Below, one piece after another: positions 1 to 12,186 of a stretch of 32,047 bases of DNA. Both the position numbers and the translations under genes were made by a program. The DNA is taken from NCBI RefSeq assembly GCF_012033735.1, contig NZ_JAAVJD010000038.1:1-32047 (forward strand). Direction: 5' to 3'. Under the pieces are notes generated by a model. It saw nothing but the letters and a program-made list of their open reading frames with translations. It was not told the DNA's origin and ran no database searches. Within the stretch, counting starts at the first letter, position 1, and each line of letters begins with the position of its first letter. This DNA is from Streptomyces lonarensis (GTDB lineage Bacteria; Actinomycetota; Actinomycetes; Streptomycetales; Streptomycetaceae).

Positions 1-49
1 CCACGGGGTCGTGGCGGGGCGCGGGCCCGGGCGGGGGCAGGGGCAGGAC

Positions 50-961
50 TCAGCCGATGACGGCCGCCAGTTCGCCGCTCCAGCGGTCCGTGGCGGCCCG
101 CAGCGCGCCGCGGTCGGGTCCGTGGCGCAGCACGTCCCGGCTGACACTCGGCAGCGCCGCGGGGAGCGCCGGTCCCAGCAGGGCGGGCAGGTCCTCGGGG
201 CGGGCGCCCTGGGCGCCGAGTCCCGGCAGCAGCAGGGGACCGCCGATGTCCAGGTCGGCGTGGGTCAGCGCGCCGTCGGCGCCGTCGCCCCCGACCCCGC
301 CGGGCACACCGGCGAGCGTCGCACCGACGACCGCGCCGAAGGAGCCGAACGGGGACCCGGCCGCGGTCGCCGCGTTGTCGCCCGCCAACCGCGCGAGCAC
401 GTCGGCGGCGACGCCGCGCCCGTCGGCGCGGCGGGCGCGCTGCAGCGCGCCGCTCTCGGGGTTGGAAGTCCGGGCCAGCACGAAGACACCGGAGCCGGAG
501 GCCACCGCGAGGTCCAGCGCGGGCCGCAGTGCCTCGTACCCCAGGTAGGGCGAGAGCGTCACGGCGTCGCAGAACAGCGGCGAGCCGGGGTCGAGGTACG
601 CCTCGGCGTACGCGCCCATGGTGGAGCCGATGTCCCCGCGCTTGACGTCCAGCAGCACCAGGGCGCCCGCCTCGCGGAAGTCGGCGACGGTCCGCTCCAG
701 CACCGCAACGCCGCGGGAGCCGAACCGCTCGAAGAACGCCGACTGCGGCTTCACGACGGCGACCTGATCGGCGAGCGCCTCCGTGACCGTGCCGCAGAAC
801 CGCTCCAGCGCGGCGACGTCCTCCCCGAGCCCCCACTCGCGCAGGAGCCCGGCGTGCGGGTCCACCCCGACGCACAGCGGGCCGCGGCGGGCGGTGGCGG
901 CGCGCAGCCGCTCACCGAAGGGCGTGGTGACGCGGTGGGCGGCGGGTGGGGTCTCGCTCAC
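50..961 (-). CDS. pyrF: Orotidine 5'-phosphate decarboxylase (type 2)
   Basis: Decarboxylates OMP to UMP, the last step of de novo pyrimidine synthesis, in the cytoplasm. The 303-residue protein has the actinobacterial/type 2 layout: an early GVDPHAGLL segment, the catalytic-loop motif [12 protein letters not shown] (Asp and Lys for proton transfer), and a phosphate-binding end around [16 protein letters not shown]. The type 2 enzymes are about 280 residues, longer than the 230-residue E. coli form, which fits. The start is GTG at 961, overlapping the pyrD stop by 4 bp (GTGA), so translation is probably coupled. It is the last gene of the pyr operon; only 49 bases of non-coding sequence follow before the left edge, with no clear terminator. 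Confidence 0.95.
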   Translation of the reverse strand: MSETPPAAHRVTTPFGERLRAATARRGPLCVGVDPHAGLLREWGLGEDVAALERFCGTVTEALADQVAVVKPQSAFFERFGSRGVAVLERTVADFREAGALVLLDVKRGDIGSTMGAYAEAYLDPGSPLFCDAVTLSPYLGYEALRPALDLAVASGSGVFVLARTSNPESGALQRARRADGRGVAADVLARLAGDNAATAAGSPFGSFGAVVGATLAGVPGGVGGDGADGALTHADLDIGGPLLLPGLGAQGARPEDLPALLGPALPAALPSVSRDVLRHGPDRGALRAATDRWSGELAAVIG

Positions 962-2160
962 GGGGTGCCCGCCTTCCGGTTGTCGGCGCCGACCGCCTCG
1001 GCCAGGGTCCGGTACGGGCTCTGCCGAAGACGTTCCGCGAGGCCGCGCCGCACCGCGCGCGGCCAGAAGGGCCCGCGGTAGATGTAGGAGCTGTACCCCT
1101 GGACGAGGGTGGCGCCCGCCAGGATGCGCTCCCAGGCGTCGTCGGCCGTCTCGATGCCGCCGACACCCACCAGGGTGAGGCGGTCGCCGGTCCGCGCGTG
1201 GAGGCGGCGCAGCACCTCCAGCGAGCGGTCGCGGACCGGGGCGCCCGAGAGGCCGCCGGCCCCGATTTCCTCGACCCGCTCGGCCGGGGTGGCCAGGCCG
1301 TCGCGGGAGATCGTGGTGTTGGTGGCGATGATGCCGTCCAGGCCCAGTTCGAGGGCGAGGTCGGCGACGGCGTCGACGTCCTCGTCGGCGAGGTCGGGGG
1401 CGATCTTCACCAGCAGCGGGACGCGGCGCCCGTCGGGGCCGCCGGCCCGGTCCGCGGCCGCGCGGACGGCGGTCAGCAGCGGGCGCAGGTGCTCGGTCGC
1501 CTGGAGGTTGCGCAGCCCCGGGGTGTTGGGCGAGCTGACGTTGACCACGAGGTAGCCCGCGTGGGGGGCCAGCCGCTCGGTCGAGGTGACGTAGTCGGCC
1601 GCCGCCTGTGCCTCGGGGACGGCCTTGGTCTTGCCGATGTTGACGCCGAGCCGCGCGTCGAAGGCCGGTCGGCGCTCTGCGAGCCGCCGGGCGACCACCG
1701 CGGAGCCGTCGTTGTTGAACCCCATGCGGTTGACCAGCGCGCGGTCCTCGGGGAGGCGGAACAGCCGGGGGGCGGGGTTGCCGGGCTGTCCCTCGCCGGT
1801 GACGGTGCCGACCTCGACGAAGTCGAAGCCCGCCATGGTGAGGGCGTCGATGCCGGTGGCGTTCTTGTCGAACCCCGCGGCCAGCCCCAGCGGTCCGGGC
1901 AGGTCCAGGCCGAGGGCGCGGACCCGCAGCGCGGCGGGTCGGGGCGCGAGGACGCGGGAGACGGCGCGGCGCACCAGGGGCACCCGGGCCGTGGCGCGCA
2001 TCGCGCCGAAGGCGAGGTGGTGGGCCCGCTCGGGGTCCATCCGGCGGAAGACGGTACGGAAGAGCAGCCGGTAGCCGGGGTGGGCGGTGGCGCGGTCGCC
2101 GCCCCGCGCCACGGCGGGTGCCGTGGTGCGGGGGGCGCCTGCACCCGAAGGGGTGGGCAT
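958..2160 (-). CDS. pyrD: Dihydroorotate dehydrogenase (quinone), class 2
   Basis: Oxidises dihydroorotate to orotate with FMN, passing electrons to the quinone pool at the inner face of the membrane. Class 2 features are visible: N-terminal helical segment [31 protein letters not shown] near the [13 protein letters not shown], the [11 protein letters not shown] loop with the catalytic Ser, and [10 protein letters not shown] at the C-terminus. The chosen ATG (2160) lies 15 bp after the carB stop and gives a 28-residue Ala/Arg/Pro-rich extension before the usual start of the family. An in-frame GTG 16 codons in would shorten it but has no visible ribosome site. It sits between carB and pyrF in the pyr operon. 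Confidence 0.95.
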   Translation of the reverse strand: MPTPSGAGAPRTTAPAVARGGDRATAHPGYRLLFRTVFRRMDPERAHHLAFGAMRATARVPLVRRAVSRVLAPRPAALRVRALGLDLPGPLGLAAGFDKNATGIDALTMAGFDFVEVGTVTGEGQPGNPAPRLFRLPEDRALVNRMGFNNDGSAVVARRLAERRPAFDARLGVNIGKTKAVPEAQAAADYVTSTERLAPHAGYLVVNVSSPNTPGLRNLQATEHLRPLLTAVRAAADRAGGPDGRRVPLLVKIAPDLADEDVDAVADLALELGLDGIIATNTTISRDGLATPAERVEEIGAGGLSGAPVRDRSLEVLRRLHARTGDRLTLVGVGGIETADDAWERILAGATLVQGYSSYIYRGPFWPRAVRRGLAERLRQSPYRTLAEAVGADNRKAGTP

Positions 2161-2175
2161 GGGAGTCGGTCCCTC

Positions 2176-5491
<3,316 letters not shown>

Positions 5492-5499
<8 letters not shown>

Positions 5500-6622
5500 G
5501 CTGGTCCTCCATCAGGGAGACGAAGCGGTCGAACAGGTAGGCCGCGTCGTGCGGGCCGGCCGCCGCCTCGGGGTGGTACTGGACGCTGAACGCGGGGCGG
5601 TCCAGCAGGCGCAGCCCCTCGACGACGTCGTCGTTGAGGCAGACGTGGGAGACCTCGGCCCGGCCGAACGGCGTGTCGCTGACACGGTCCAGCGGGGCGT
5701 CCACGGCGAAGCCGTGGTTGTGGGCGGTGACCTCGACCTTGCCGGTGGCGCGGTCCTTGACCGGCTGGTTGATGCCGCGGTGGCCGTACTTCAGCTTGAA
5801 GGTGCCGAAGCCGAGGGCGCGGCCGAGGATCTGGTTGCCGAAGCAGATGCCGAACAGCGGGGTGGAACGTTCCAGCACGCCGCGCATCAGCGCCACGGGG
5901 TGGTCGGCGGTGGCGGGGTCGCCGGGGCCGTTGGAGAAGAACACGCCGTCGGGGGCGAGGGCGTAGATCTGCTCCAGCGTGGTGGTGGCCGGCAGGACGT
6001 GGACCTCGATGCCGCGCTCGGCCATCCGCTGCGGGGTCATGCCCTTGATGCCGAGGTCGATCGCGGCAACGGTGTACTTCTTCTCGCCGACCGCGGGCAC
6101 CGTGTAGGGCTCGGCGGTGGCGACCTCGGCGGAGAGGTCGGCGCCGGCCATCTGCGGCGCGGTGCGCACCCGCTCCAGCAGCACGTCGGGGGCGGCGAGC
6201 GCGTCGCCGGAGAAGATACCGACGCGCATGGCGCCGCGCTCCCGCAGGTGGCGGGTGAGGGCGCGGGTGTCCACGCCGCTGATGCCGACGACGCCCTGGT
6301 CGGCGAGCTCCACGCCGAGGCCGCGGCTGGCGCGCCAGTTGGAGTGGCGGCGCGCGGGGTCGCGGACGACGTACCCGGCGACCCAGATGCGGCGGGACTC
6401 GGGGTCCTCGTCGTTGACGCCGGTGTTGCCGATGTGCGGGGCGGTCATCACGACCACCTGGCGGTGGTACGAGGGGTCGGTCAGCGTCTCCTGGTACCCG
6501 GTCATGCCGGTGGAGAAGACGGCCTCGCCGAGGGTCTGGCCGACCGCCCCGTAGGAGCGGCCCGCGAAGGTGCGGCCGTCCTCCAGGACGAGCATGGCGG
6601 GGGACGCGGGTGCGGTGGTCAC
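5492..6622 (-). CDS. carA: Carbamoyl-phosphate synthase small (glutaminase) subunit
   Basis: Hydrolyses glutamine and delivers ammonia to CarB. The 376-residue protein has the N-terminal CPSase small-chain domain ([11 protein letters not shown] to about residue 155) and a class I glutamine amidotransferase domain. The nucleophile is Cys260 in [10 protein letters not shown], and the His350/Glu352 pair is in [14 protein letters not shown]. The oxyanion motif is FFSNGPGDP. The start is GTG at 6622, overlapping the preceding gene's stop by 4 bp; an ATG nine codons in is possible but less likely given the overlap pattern of this operon. The stop is TAA, inside the start of carB. Confidence 0.97.
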
Positions 6623-7251
6623 GGTGCGCCTTCCTGGTGGTGCGGGAGCGCGGCTCCGTCGCCGGCGCGGGAGGTGTCTGCGGGGGTGCCGTCGGTGGTG
6701 GCGGCCGCCGCGGCGTTGACGGCCTCCACCCAGGCGGGGTGCTCGCCGGCCTGGTCGAACCGGAAGCCGGAGTCCAGCCGCCGACCGCCGTGCTCCCAGG
6801 TGATGACGAGCAGGCCGCCCTCGGTGAGGACCTTGCCGGCGATCGCCTTGTCCAGCCGGGCGCCGCGGAGGCGGCCGGTGGGCACGAAGAAGGTGCTGGC
6901 GGCGGGCCGCTCGACCAGCAGTCCCTCATCGGTGAGGCTGAGGTCGGCGCGGCTGCGGGTGCCCAGGCCGCGGGCGATGATCCGGTCCAGCCACTGCCCG
7001 GCCGTGGTCGAGCCGTGGTAGCGGCCGGTGGCGGTGAGGTGGACGGCGCCGGTCTCGGCCGGTGCCTGCGGCAGCGGCGGCAGGTCGCCCTGCGCCTCAC
7101 CGCGGCGCTGCCAGGCGCGGCGCATCAGCCAGTACAGCAGGACGACGACGAGGATCATGCCGATGGTCCAGCTGATGTAGCCGGGCCAGTTGATCTCGGG
7201 GCGCTCGACGGCGAGGATCGCGGGCGCCGCGGCGGAGGTGAGGTCGGTCAT
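6619..7251 (-). CDS. PH-like domain membrane protein of the pyr operon (function unknown)
   Basis: A 210-residue protein with one hydrophobic N-terminal segment (about residues 20-42, [20 protein letters not shown]) followed by Arg residues, then a soluble domain of about 130 residues rich in short beta-like stretches ([27 protein letters not shown]). In actinobacteria a membrane-anchored protein of this kind lies between pyrC and carA and is annotated as a PH-like domain protein; M. tuberculosis has one in the same place (Rv1382, from memory). It overlaps pyrC by ATGA at its start and carA by GTGA at its end, so it is a genuine operon member. It has no catalytic motif I recognise. A role holding pyrimidine enzymes at the membrane near PyrD is only a guess. 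Confidence 0.85.
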   Translation of the reverse strand: MTDLTSAAAPAILAVERPEINWPGYISWTIGMILVVVLLYWLMRRAWQRRGEAQGDLPPLPQAPAETGAVHLTATGRYHGSTTAGQWLDRIIARGLGTRSRADLSLTDEGLLVERPAASTFFVPTGRLRGARLDKAIAGKVLTEGGLLVITWEHGGRRLDSGFRFDQAGEHPAWVEAVNAAAAATTDGTPADTSRAGDGAALPHHQEGAP

Positions 7252-8540
7252 GCCAGCTCACCGTCCACCAGCGTCGCGCGACCGCGGAGGAAGGTGTGGG
7301 TGACCCGGCCGGGCAGCTCGCGGCCGCGGTACGGGGTGTTGCGGCTGCGCGAGGCGAAGCCGGCGGGGTCCACCGGCTGCCGGTGCGCCGGGTCCACGAG
7401 GGTGAGGTTGGCGGGCTCGCCCACCTCCAGCGGCCGGCCGTGGCCCTCGAGCCGGCCGATCGCCGCGGGCCGGTGCGACATCCGGTCGGCGACGCCCGCC
7501 CAGTCGAGCAGCCCGGTGTCGACCATGGTGTGCTGCACCACGGACAGGGCGGTCTCCAACCCGACCATGCCCATGGCCGCGGCGCCCCACTCGCAGTCCT
7601 TGTCCTCCTGCGGGTGGGGGGCGTGGTCGGTCGCGACGCAGTCGATGGTGCCGTCGGCCAGCGCCTGCCGGAGGGCGAGCACGTCCTCCTCGGTCCGCAG
7701 CGGCGGGTTCACCTTGTAGACGGGGTCGTAGGAGCGCACCAGTTCGTCGGTGAGCAGCAGGTGGTGCGGGGTGACCTCGGCGGTGACGTCCCAGCCCTTG
7801 GCCTTGGCCCAGCGCACGATCTCCACCGACCCGGCGGTGGAGAGGTGGCAGATGTGGATACGGGAGCCGACGTGCGCGGCGAGCAGCACGTCCCGGGCGA
7901 TGATCGACTCCTCGGCCACCGCCGGCCAGCCGGTGAGACCCAGCTCGGCGGAGACGGTGCCCTCGTTCATCTGGGCGCCCTCGGTGAGGCGGGGCTCCTG
8001 GGCGTGCTGGGCGATGACGCCGTCGAAGGCCTTCACGTACTCCAGGGCGCGGCGCATGATCACGGCGTCGTCCACGCACTTGCCGTCGTCGGAGAAGACC
8101 CGGACGCCGGCGGCGGAGTCGTGCATCGCGCCGAGTTCGGCGAGCTTGGTCCCCTCCAGCCCGACGGTGACCGCGCCCACGGGCTGCACGTCGCAGTAGC
8201 CGGACTCCCGGCCCAGCCGCCAGACCTGCTCCACCACACCGGCGGTGTCCGCCACCGGGAAGGTGTTGGCCATGGCGTGGACGGCGGTGAAGCCGCCGGC
8301 TGCGGCAGCGCGGGTGCCGGTCAGCACCGTCTCGGAGTCCTCGCGGCCGGGCTCGCGCAGGTGGGTGTGGAGGTCGACCAGGCCGGGGAGGAGGATCTGC
8401 CCGGCGGCCTCGACGACACGGGCGTCGCCGGCGTCGAGGGCGGTGCCCACGGCGGCGATGACGCCGTTCTCGACGAGGACGTCCCGCTCCTCACCGCCGA
8501 GCACGCGCGCGCCGCGGATCAGGGTCTTGGCTTCGGTCAC
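7248..8540 (-). CDS. pyrC: Dihydroorotase
   Basis: Cyclises carbamoyl-aspartate to dihydroorotate. The 430-residue amidohydrolase (class I type) shows the metal ligands expected: His58 and His60 in [10 protein letters not shown], Asp151 in FSDDGKCV (bridging position), His179 in [10 protein letters not shown], His232 in ICHLSTAGS, and the catalytic Asp305 in [10 protein letters not shown]. The reading frame is open far upstream, but the protein aligns only from GTG at 8540. That GTG overlaps the pyrB stop by 4 bp (GTGA), and the family N-terminus ([21 protein letters not shown]) follows directly. The end overlaps the next gene by ATGA. Confidence 0.96.
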   Translation of the reverse strand: MTEAKTLIRGARVLGGEERDVLVENGVIAAVGTALDAGDARVVEAAGQILLPGLVDLHTHLREPGREDSETVLTGTRAAAAGGFTAVHAMANTFPVADTAGVVEQVWRLGRESGYCDVQPVGAVTVGLEGTKLAELGAMHDSAAGVRVFSDDGKCVDDAVIMRRALEYVKAFDGVIAQHAQEPRLTEGAQMNEGTVSAELGLTGWPAVAEESIIARDVLLAAHVGSRIHICHLSTAGSVEIVRWAKAKGWDVTAEVTPHHLLLTDELVRSYDPVYKVNPPLRTEEDVLALRQALADGTIDCVATDHAPHPQEDKDCEWGAAAMGMVGLETALSVVQHTMVDTGLLDWAGVADRMSHRPAAIGRLEGHGRPLEVGEPANLTLVDPAHRQPVDPAGFASRSRNTPYRGRELPGRVTHTFLRGRATLVDGELA

Positions 8541-9586
8541 TGGTTCTCCTCGGCTTCCCCGGCGGCGCCGGGTGCGGTGGCGGTCGGGGCGGTGGCGGTC
8601 GGGGCGGTGGCAGTGGCGGGTGCGGCGCTCGGGGCGGGGCCGGCGGGCGCCCCGCCGAGCAGCAGGTAGAGCACCGCCATCCGGACGGAGACGCCGTTGG
8701 TGACCTGCTCCACCGCGGTGCACCGCGGGGAGTCGGCGACCTCGGCGGTGATCTCCATGCCGCGGTTCATCGGGCCGGGGTGCAGCACCACGGCGTGCTC
8801 GGGCATGGTGGCCATCCGCTCGCCGTTCAGCCCGTAGCGGCGGGCGTACTCCCGCTCGGTGGGGAAGTACGCGGCGGTCATCCGCTCGCGCTGGACGCGC
8901 AGCATCATCACCGCGTCGGTCTTGGGCAGGACGGCGTCCAGGTCGTAGGAGACCGAGCACGGCCAGCCCTCGGAGCCGATCGGGATGAGGGTGGGCGGGG
9001 CCACCACCGTCACCTCGGCGCCCAGCGTCGTGAGCAGCAGCACGTTGGAGCGGGCCACCCGGCTGTGCAGTATGTCGCCGACGATCGTGATGTGACGCCC
9101 TGTCAGGTCGCGGCCGACCCCGTCACCGCTCCCGGCGAGACGGTGACGGAGCGTGAAGGCGTCGAGCAGAGCCTGGGTGGGGTGCTCGTGGGTGCCGTCG
9201 CCGGCGTTGACGACGCTGCCGCCGATCCACCCGGAGGTGGCCAGCCGGTGCGGCGCCCCGGAGTCGTGGTGGCGGATGACGACGGCGTCGGCGCCCATCG
9301 CTTCCAGCGTGAGGGCGGTGTCCTTCAGGGACTCGCCCTTGGAGACCGAGGAGCCCTTGGCCGAGAAGTTGATGACGTCCGCGGAGAGCCGCTTGGCGGC
9401 GGCCTCGAACGAGATGCGGGTGCGGGTGGAGTCCTCGAAGAAGAGGTTCACCACGGTGCGGCCGCGGAGCGTCGGGAGCTTCTTGATCGGCCGGTCGGCG
9501 AGCCGGGCCAGTTCCTGCGCGGTGTCCAGGACCATCACCGCGTCGTCGCGGGTGAGGTCGGCGGCCGAGATGAGGTGGTGCTTCAT
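8537..9586 (-). CDS. pyrB: Aspartate carbamoyltransferase catalytic subunit
   Basis: Transfers the carbamoyl group from carbamoyl phosphate to aspartate, the committed step. The carbamoyl-phosphate motif STRTR is at residues 53-57, HPTQALLDA at 135-143, and HPGPMNRG at 269-276. The frame extends upstream, but ATG at 9586 begins the conserved [15 protein letters not shown], and a GGAAGG lies about 12 nt before it. The enzyme proper ends near residue 311; residues 312-349 are an unusual Ala/Thr/Pro tail with a repeated TATAP unit. This tail is absent from typical PyrB (about 310 residues) and is coded by a 15-bp tandem repeat. It follows pyrR after 123 bp and overlaps pyrC by 4 bp. Confidence 0.97.
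   Translation of the reverse strand: MKHHLISAADLTRDDAVMVLDTAQELARLADRPIKKLPTLRGRTVVNLFFEDSTRTRISFEAAAKRLSADVINFSAKGSSVSKGESLKDTALTLEAMGADAVVIRHHDSGAPHRLATSGWIGGSVVNAGDGTHEHPTQALLDAFTLRHRLAGSGDGVGRDLTGRHITIVGDILHSRVARSNVLLLTTLGAEVTVVAPPTLIPIGSEGWPCSVSYDLDAVLPKTDAVMMLRVQRERMTAAYFPTEREYARRYGLNGERMATMPEHAVVLHPGPMNRGMEITAEVADSPRCTAVEQVTNGVSVRMAVLYLLLGGAPAGPAPSAAPATATAPTATAPTATAPGAAGEAEENQ
8574..8616 (-). repeat. 15-bp tandem repeat coding the PyrB C-terminal tail
   Basis: On the plus strand GCGGTGGCGGTCGGG occurs at 8574-8588 and again at 8589-8603, with a third degenerate copy from 8604. Translated on the minus strand it gives a TATAP pentapeptide repeat. The 15-bp unit keeps the frame, so copy-number changes would lengthen or shorten the tail without breaking the gene. 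Confidence 0.9.
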
Positions 9587-9709
9587 CTGTTGCCAGGGGC
9601 CTTCCGTGGGATTCGGGCAGACGTCGGTCGGGAGGTGGGGCGCCGCTCGCGGGCACGGCGGAGCCGGGCGGCCCGCGCGGCGGGGCGCCTCGGGCACGGC
9701 ACGGGTGGC

Positions 9710-10276
9710 CTAGCCGTCGGCGGCGGGCTCGCCGCGCCCGAGGAGCACGCCGTCGCGGCCGTCCTCCTCGGCGAGCTGCACCCGGACCGCCTCGCGCAGC
9801 GAGGTCGGCAGGTTCTTCCCGACGTAGTCGGCACGGATCGGGAGGCGGCGGTGGCCGCGGTCCACCAGCACCGCGAGCTGCACGGCGCGGGGCCGGCCGA
9901 GGTCGCCGAGGGCGTCCAGCGCGGCCCGGATGGTGCGGCCGGAGAACAGCACGTCGTCGACGAGGACGACCAGCCGGTCGTCCACCCCCTCGGCGGGGAT
10001 CTCGGTGCGCGCCAGGGCCCGCGCGGGGCGCAGCCGCAGGTCGTCGCGGTACATGGTGATGTCGAGCGAACCGACGGGCACCGGTCCCCCGGTGATGTCG
10101 TGCAGCTTGGAGGCCAGCCGGTGGGCGAGGTGCACGCCGCGGGTGGGGATGCCGAGCAGGACCACGTCGTCGGCGCCCTTGGCGCGCTCGACGATCTCGT
10201 GGGCGATGCGGGTGAGCACCCGCGCGATGTCCGGCGCCTCCAGCACAGAGCGGGGCGGCGATGAGGTTGCGTCCAT
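9710..10276 (-). CDS. pyrR: PyrR: pyr operon RNA-binding regulator / uracil phosphoribosyltransferase
   Basis: Bifunctional PRTase-fold protein of 188 residues that senses UMP and represses the pyr genes by binding their leader RNA; in many species it also converts uracil to UMP. The PRPP-binding signature is [18 protein letters not shown], with the [15 protein letters not shown] loop and the [11 protein letters not shown] segment typical of PyrR. It is the first gene of the operon. Its ATG has a good ribosome site (AAGGAGGT about 9 nt upstream) that lies in the 3' arm of the PyrR-binding hairpin described separately, so the protein probably controls its own translation. Actinobacterial PyrR (studied in Mycobacterium) is known to work by translational repression. 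Confidence 0.96.
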   Translation of the reverse strand: MDATSSPPRSVLEAPDIARVLTRIAHEIVERAKGADDVVLLGIPTRGVHLAHRLASKLHDITGGPVPVGSLDITMYRDDLRLRPARALARTEIPAEGVDDRLVVLVDDVLFSGRTIRAALDALGDLGRPRAVQLAVLVDRGHRRLPIRADYVGKNLPTSLREAVRVQLAEEDGRDGVLLGRGEPAADG

Positions 10277-10284
10277 ACGAATCG

Positions 10285-10314
10285 GACCTCCTTCCCCGCC
10301 TCTCGGGACGGGTC
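10285..10314 (-). promoter_or_regulatory. PyrR-binding leader hairpin covering the pyrR ribosome site
   Basis: In the sense of the transcript, the 12-base core GTCCCGAGAGGC (10298-10309) matches the Bacillus PyrR-site core RUCCNGNGAGGY at every position. It sits in a hairpin: CCCG/CGGG forms the upper stem and GACC (10311-10314) pairs with GGTC (10285-10288) as the lower stem. The 3' arm contains the Shine-Dalgarno AGGAGGT of pyrR. PyrR with UMP would stabilise the hairpin and block initiation. There is no run of U after it, so translational control fits better than attenuation. Confidence 0.88.
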
Positions 10315-10391
10315 TTAAAGGACGCCTGGCGTTCGGTGCGGACGGACCGTTTCCGGCCGGGGCCGATCAGGCTCCGCCACACCTGCCCGGC

Positions 10392-10397
10392 AGCATA
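10392..10397 (-). promoter_or_regulatory. Candidate -10 element of the pyr operon promoter
   Basis: Read on the minus strand, TATGCT fits the actinobacterial TANNNT pattern and would start transcription near 10385, giving a leader of about 110 nt that includes the whole PyrR hairpin. I see no convincing -35 at 16-18 nt upstream, so this is only a candidate. Confidence 0.3.
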
Positions 10398-10457
10398 GCA
10401 GCGCCCCCGGATGCGCCGGTATCAGCCCTGGTCAGAGCATTCGGGAAGGCTCTCCGC

Positions 10458-10486
10458 TTGACGGCGCCCATCACGCTGCGTAACCT
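10458..10486 (+). promoter_or_regulatory. bldD promoter (-35 TTGACG, -10 TAACCT)
   Basis: TTGACG at 10458-10463 and TAACCT at 10481-10486 are separated by 17 bp, a near-ideal housekeeping sigma (HrdB type) promoter. The expected start near 10493 leaves a leader of about 30 nt before the ATG at 10523. GGGGAG at 10513-10518 is the ribosome site. Two BldD boxes overlap the promoter. Confidence 0.8.
10471..10483 (+). promoter_or_regulatory. BldD box 1 (between -35 and -10)
   Basis: TCACGCTGCGTAA matches the BldD palindrome TNACNC(A/T)GNGTNA at every defined position. It occupies the spacer and first bases of the -10 of bldD, a classic position for repression by blocking polymerase. BldD is known to repress its own gene. 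Confidence 0.85.
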
Positions 10487-10498
10487 CACACTGGGTTA
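10486..10498 (+). promoter_or_regulatory. BldD box 2 (over the transcription start)
   Basis: TCACACTGGGTTA also matches TNACNC(A/T)GNGTNA at every defined position. It begins 15 bp after box 1, covers the last base of the -10 and the probable start site, and should act with box 1 in autorepression. Confidence 0.85.
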
Positions 10499-10522
10499 CA
10501 GATCAGCTTTCCGGGGAGTCAC

Positions 10523-11023
10523 ATGTCCAGCGAATACGCCAAACAGCTCGGGGCCAAGCTCCGCGCCATCCGGACCCAGCAGGGCCTCTCTCTGCACGGG
10601 GTCGAAGAGAAGTCCCAGGGCCGCTGGAAGGCGGTCGTGGTGGGCAGCTACGAGCGCGGCGACCGTGCGGTCACCGTGCAGCGCCTCGCCGAGCTGGCCG
10701 ACTTCTACGGGGTGCCGGTGCAGGAACTCCTGCCGGGCACGACCCCCGGTGGCGCGGCGGAACCGCCGCCCAAGCTCGTCCTCGACCTGGAGCGCCTCGC
10801 CCACGTCCCCGCCGAGAAGGCCGGTCCGCTCCAGCGCTACGCGGCGACCATCCAGAGCCAGCGCGGCGACTACAACGGCAAGGTCCTCTCGATCCGCCAG
10901 GACGACCTGCGCACCCTCGCCGTCATCTACGACCAGTCACCCTCGGTGCTGACCGAGCAGCTCATCAGCTGGGGCGTGCTCGGCGCGGACGCGCGGCGCG
11001 CCGTCCAGACCGACGACAACTGA
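10523..11023 (+). CDS. bldD: BldD, cyclic-di-GMP-dependent developmental repressor
   Basis: Master repressor of the sporulation programme in Streptomyces. As a dimer held by a cyclic-di-GMP tetramer it blocks many bld, whi and ssg promoters during vegetative growth. The 166-residue protein has an N-terminal XRE-type helix-turn-helix (about residues 8-70, LGAKLRAIRTQQGLSLHGVEEKS through VGSYERGDRAVTVQRLAEL) and a C-terminal ligand domain with the full RGD-X8-RQDD signature (Arg114-Asp116 and Arg125-Asp128) that binds cyclic-di-GMP. Length and both domains match S. coelicolor BldD. It is monocistronic, divergent from the pyr operon, with its own promoter carrying two BldD boxes and a strong hairpin after the stop. 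Confidence 0.97.
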   Translation: MSSEYAKQLGAKLRAIRTQQGLSLHGVEEKSQGRWKAVVVGSYERGDRAVTVQRLAELADFYGVPVQELLPGTTPGGAAEPPPKLVLDLERLAHVPAEKAGPLQRYAATIQSQRGDYNGKVLSIRQDDLRTLAVIYDQSPSVLTEQLISWGVLGADARRAVQTDDN

Positions 11024-11025
11024 GC

Positions 11026-11085
11026 AACGCCGAAGCGGCGGGGCGGGGCACCGGTTCTCCGGTGGTCCCGCCCCGCCGCGGCGTT
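11026..11085. terminator. Bidirectional hairpin between bldD and nusB
   Basis: Perfect 13-bp arms GCGGCGGGGCGGG (11035-11047) and CCCGCCCCGCCGC (11067-11079) enclose a smaller ACCGG/CCGGT hairpin (11050-11063), with AACGCC/GGCGTT as outer arms. It lies between convergent genes, 3 bp after the bldD stop and about 40 bp from the nusB stop. There is no long T-run, as is common in Streptomyces terminators. Confidence 0.8.
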
Positions 11086-11125
11086 TCGGTGGCCGGTCGC
11101 GGACGAGTGCCGCGGCCGTCGGGGG

Positions 11126-11551
11126 TCAGCGACGCAAGGTCGGCTTGAGCTCCTTCAGCCGGCCGAGCAGGCCGTTGACGAAGGCCGGCGAGTCGTCCGT
11201 GGAGAACTCCTTCGCCAGCTGCACCGCCTCGTCGAGGACGACGGCGTCGGGCGTCTCGTCCTGCCAGATCAGCTCGTAGGCGCTCAGCCGCAGCAGGTTG
11301 CGGTCGACCCCCGGCATCCGGTCCAGCGGCCAGCCCACCGTGTAGGTGGAGAGCAGCTCGTCGATGCGGGCGGCGTTCTCGGCGTAGCCTTCGACCAGCG
11401 TCATGGTGTACTCGCTGACCCGGGGCTGGCGGTCGTCGTCCAGCGACAACCGCACCCAGTCGGCGAGGACCTCGTTGACGGGGGCGCCGCGCTGGTCCGC
11501 CTCGAAGAGGATCTGGAGCGCGCGCCGGCGTGCCTTGCTGCGTGCGGCCAC
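11126..11551 (-). CDS. nusB: Transcription antitermination factor NusB
   Basis: All-helical RNA-binding protein that, with S10/NusE, assembles on boxA of rRNA leaders to prevent premature termination. The 141-residue protein has the expected N-terminal Arg-rich SKARRRALQILFEADQRG and the C-terminal LNEAV-like segment VLDEAVQLAKEFSTDDSPAFVNGLLGRL. The start is GTG at 11551, only 2 bp after the efp TAA stop, so it is almost certainly co-translated with efp. The efp-nusB pair is common in actinobacteria and Firmicutes. Confidence 0.96.
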   Translation of the reverse strand: MAARSKARRRALQILFEADQRGAPVNEVLADWVRLSLDDDRQPRVSEYTMTLVEGYAENAARIDELLSTYTVGWPLDRMPGVDRNLLRLSAYELIWQDETPDAVVLDEAVQLAKEFSTDDSPAFVNGLLGRLKELKPTLRR

Positions 11552-11553
11552 GG

Positions 11554-12120
11554 TTAGCTGTTCACCCGGCCGAGGTACTCGCCGGAACGGGTGTCGACCT
11601 TGACCTTCTCACCGGTGGTGATGAAGAGCGGGACGCCGATCTCGTACCCGGTCTCCAGCCGCGCGGGCTTGGTGCCGCCGGTGGAGCGGTCGCCCTGCAC
11701 ACCGGGCTCGGTGTACTCGATGACCAGCTCGACGGAGGCGGGCAGCTCGATGAAGAGCGGGCTCTCCTCGTAGATGGCCACGGTGCAGTCCTGGCCCTCC
11801 AGGAGGTAGTTGGCGGTGTCGCCGACCGTCTCCGGGGTGATGGTGAGCTGGTCGAAGGTCTCGGTGTCCATGAAGACGAAGTCGGCGCCGTCCTTGTAGG
11901 AGAACTGCATGCCGCGTCGGTCGACCGTGGCCGTCTCGACCTTGGTCCCGGCGTTGAAGGTCTTGTCGACCACCTTGCCGGAGAGCACGTTCTTGAGCTT
12001 GGTACGGACGAAGGCGCCGCCCTTGCCGGGCTTGACGTGCTGGAACTCGACTACGGACCACAGCTGGCCCCCGTCGAGCTTGAGCACCATGCCGTTCTTG
12101 AGGTCGTTCGTGGTGGCCAC
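11554..12120 (-). CDS. efp: Elongation factor P
   Basis: Binds stalled ribosomes between the P and E sites and helps form bonds at polyproline stretches. The 188-residue length is exactly typical, with three beta-barrel domains. The tip loop [16 protein letters not shown] carries Lys33, the position that is modified in some bacteria. No EpmA/EpmB or EarP homologue is in the window. The start is GTG at 12120 with AGGAG about 10 nt upstream. It lies downstream of the aminopeptidase-P-like gene (66 bp) and 2 bp before nusB. Confidence 0.97.
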   Translation of the reverse strand: MATTNDLKNGMVLKLDGGQLWSVVEFQHVKPGKGGAFVRTKLKNVLSGKVVDKTFNAGTKVETATVDRRGMQFSYKDGADFVFMDTETFDQLTITPETVGDTANYLLEGQDCTVAIYEESPLFIELPASVELVIEYTEPGVQGDRSTGGTKPARLETGYEIGVPLFITTGEKVKVDTRSGEYLGRVNS

Positions 12121-12186
12121 GGTCGCGGAATCTCCTGAGGCTGCTGCTGGTGACCGGAGGCGCTCCCGCCCGACCCCCGAGCGGAG

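Noticed and set aside
7248..8960. A 570-codon version of pyrC starting at 8960
   Set aside because: The extra 140 codons lie within pyrB in another frame and have no dihydroorotase similarity; GTG at 8540 with the GTGA overlap is the real start.
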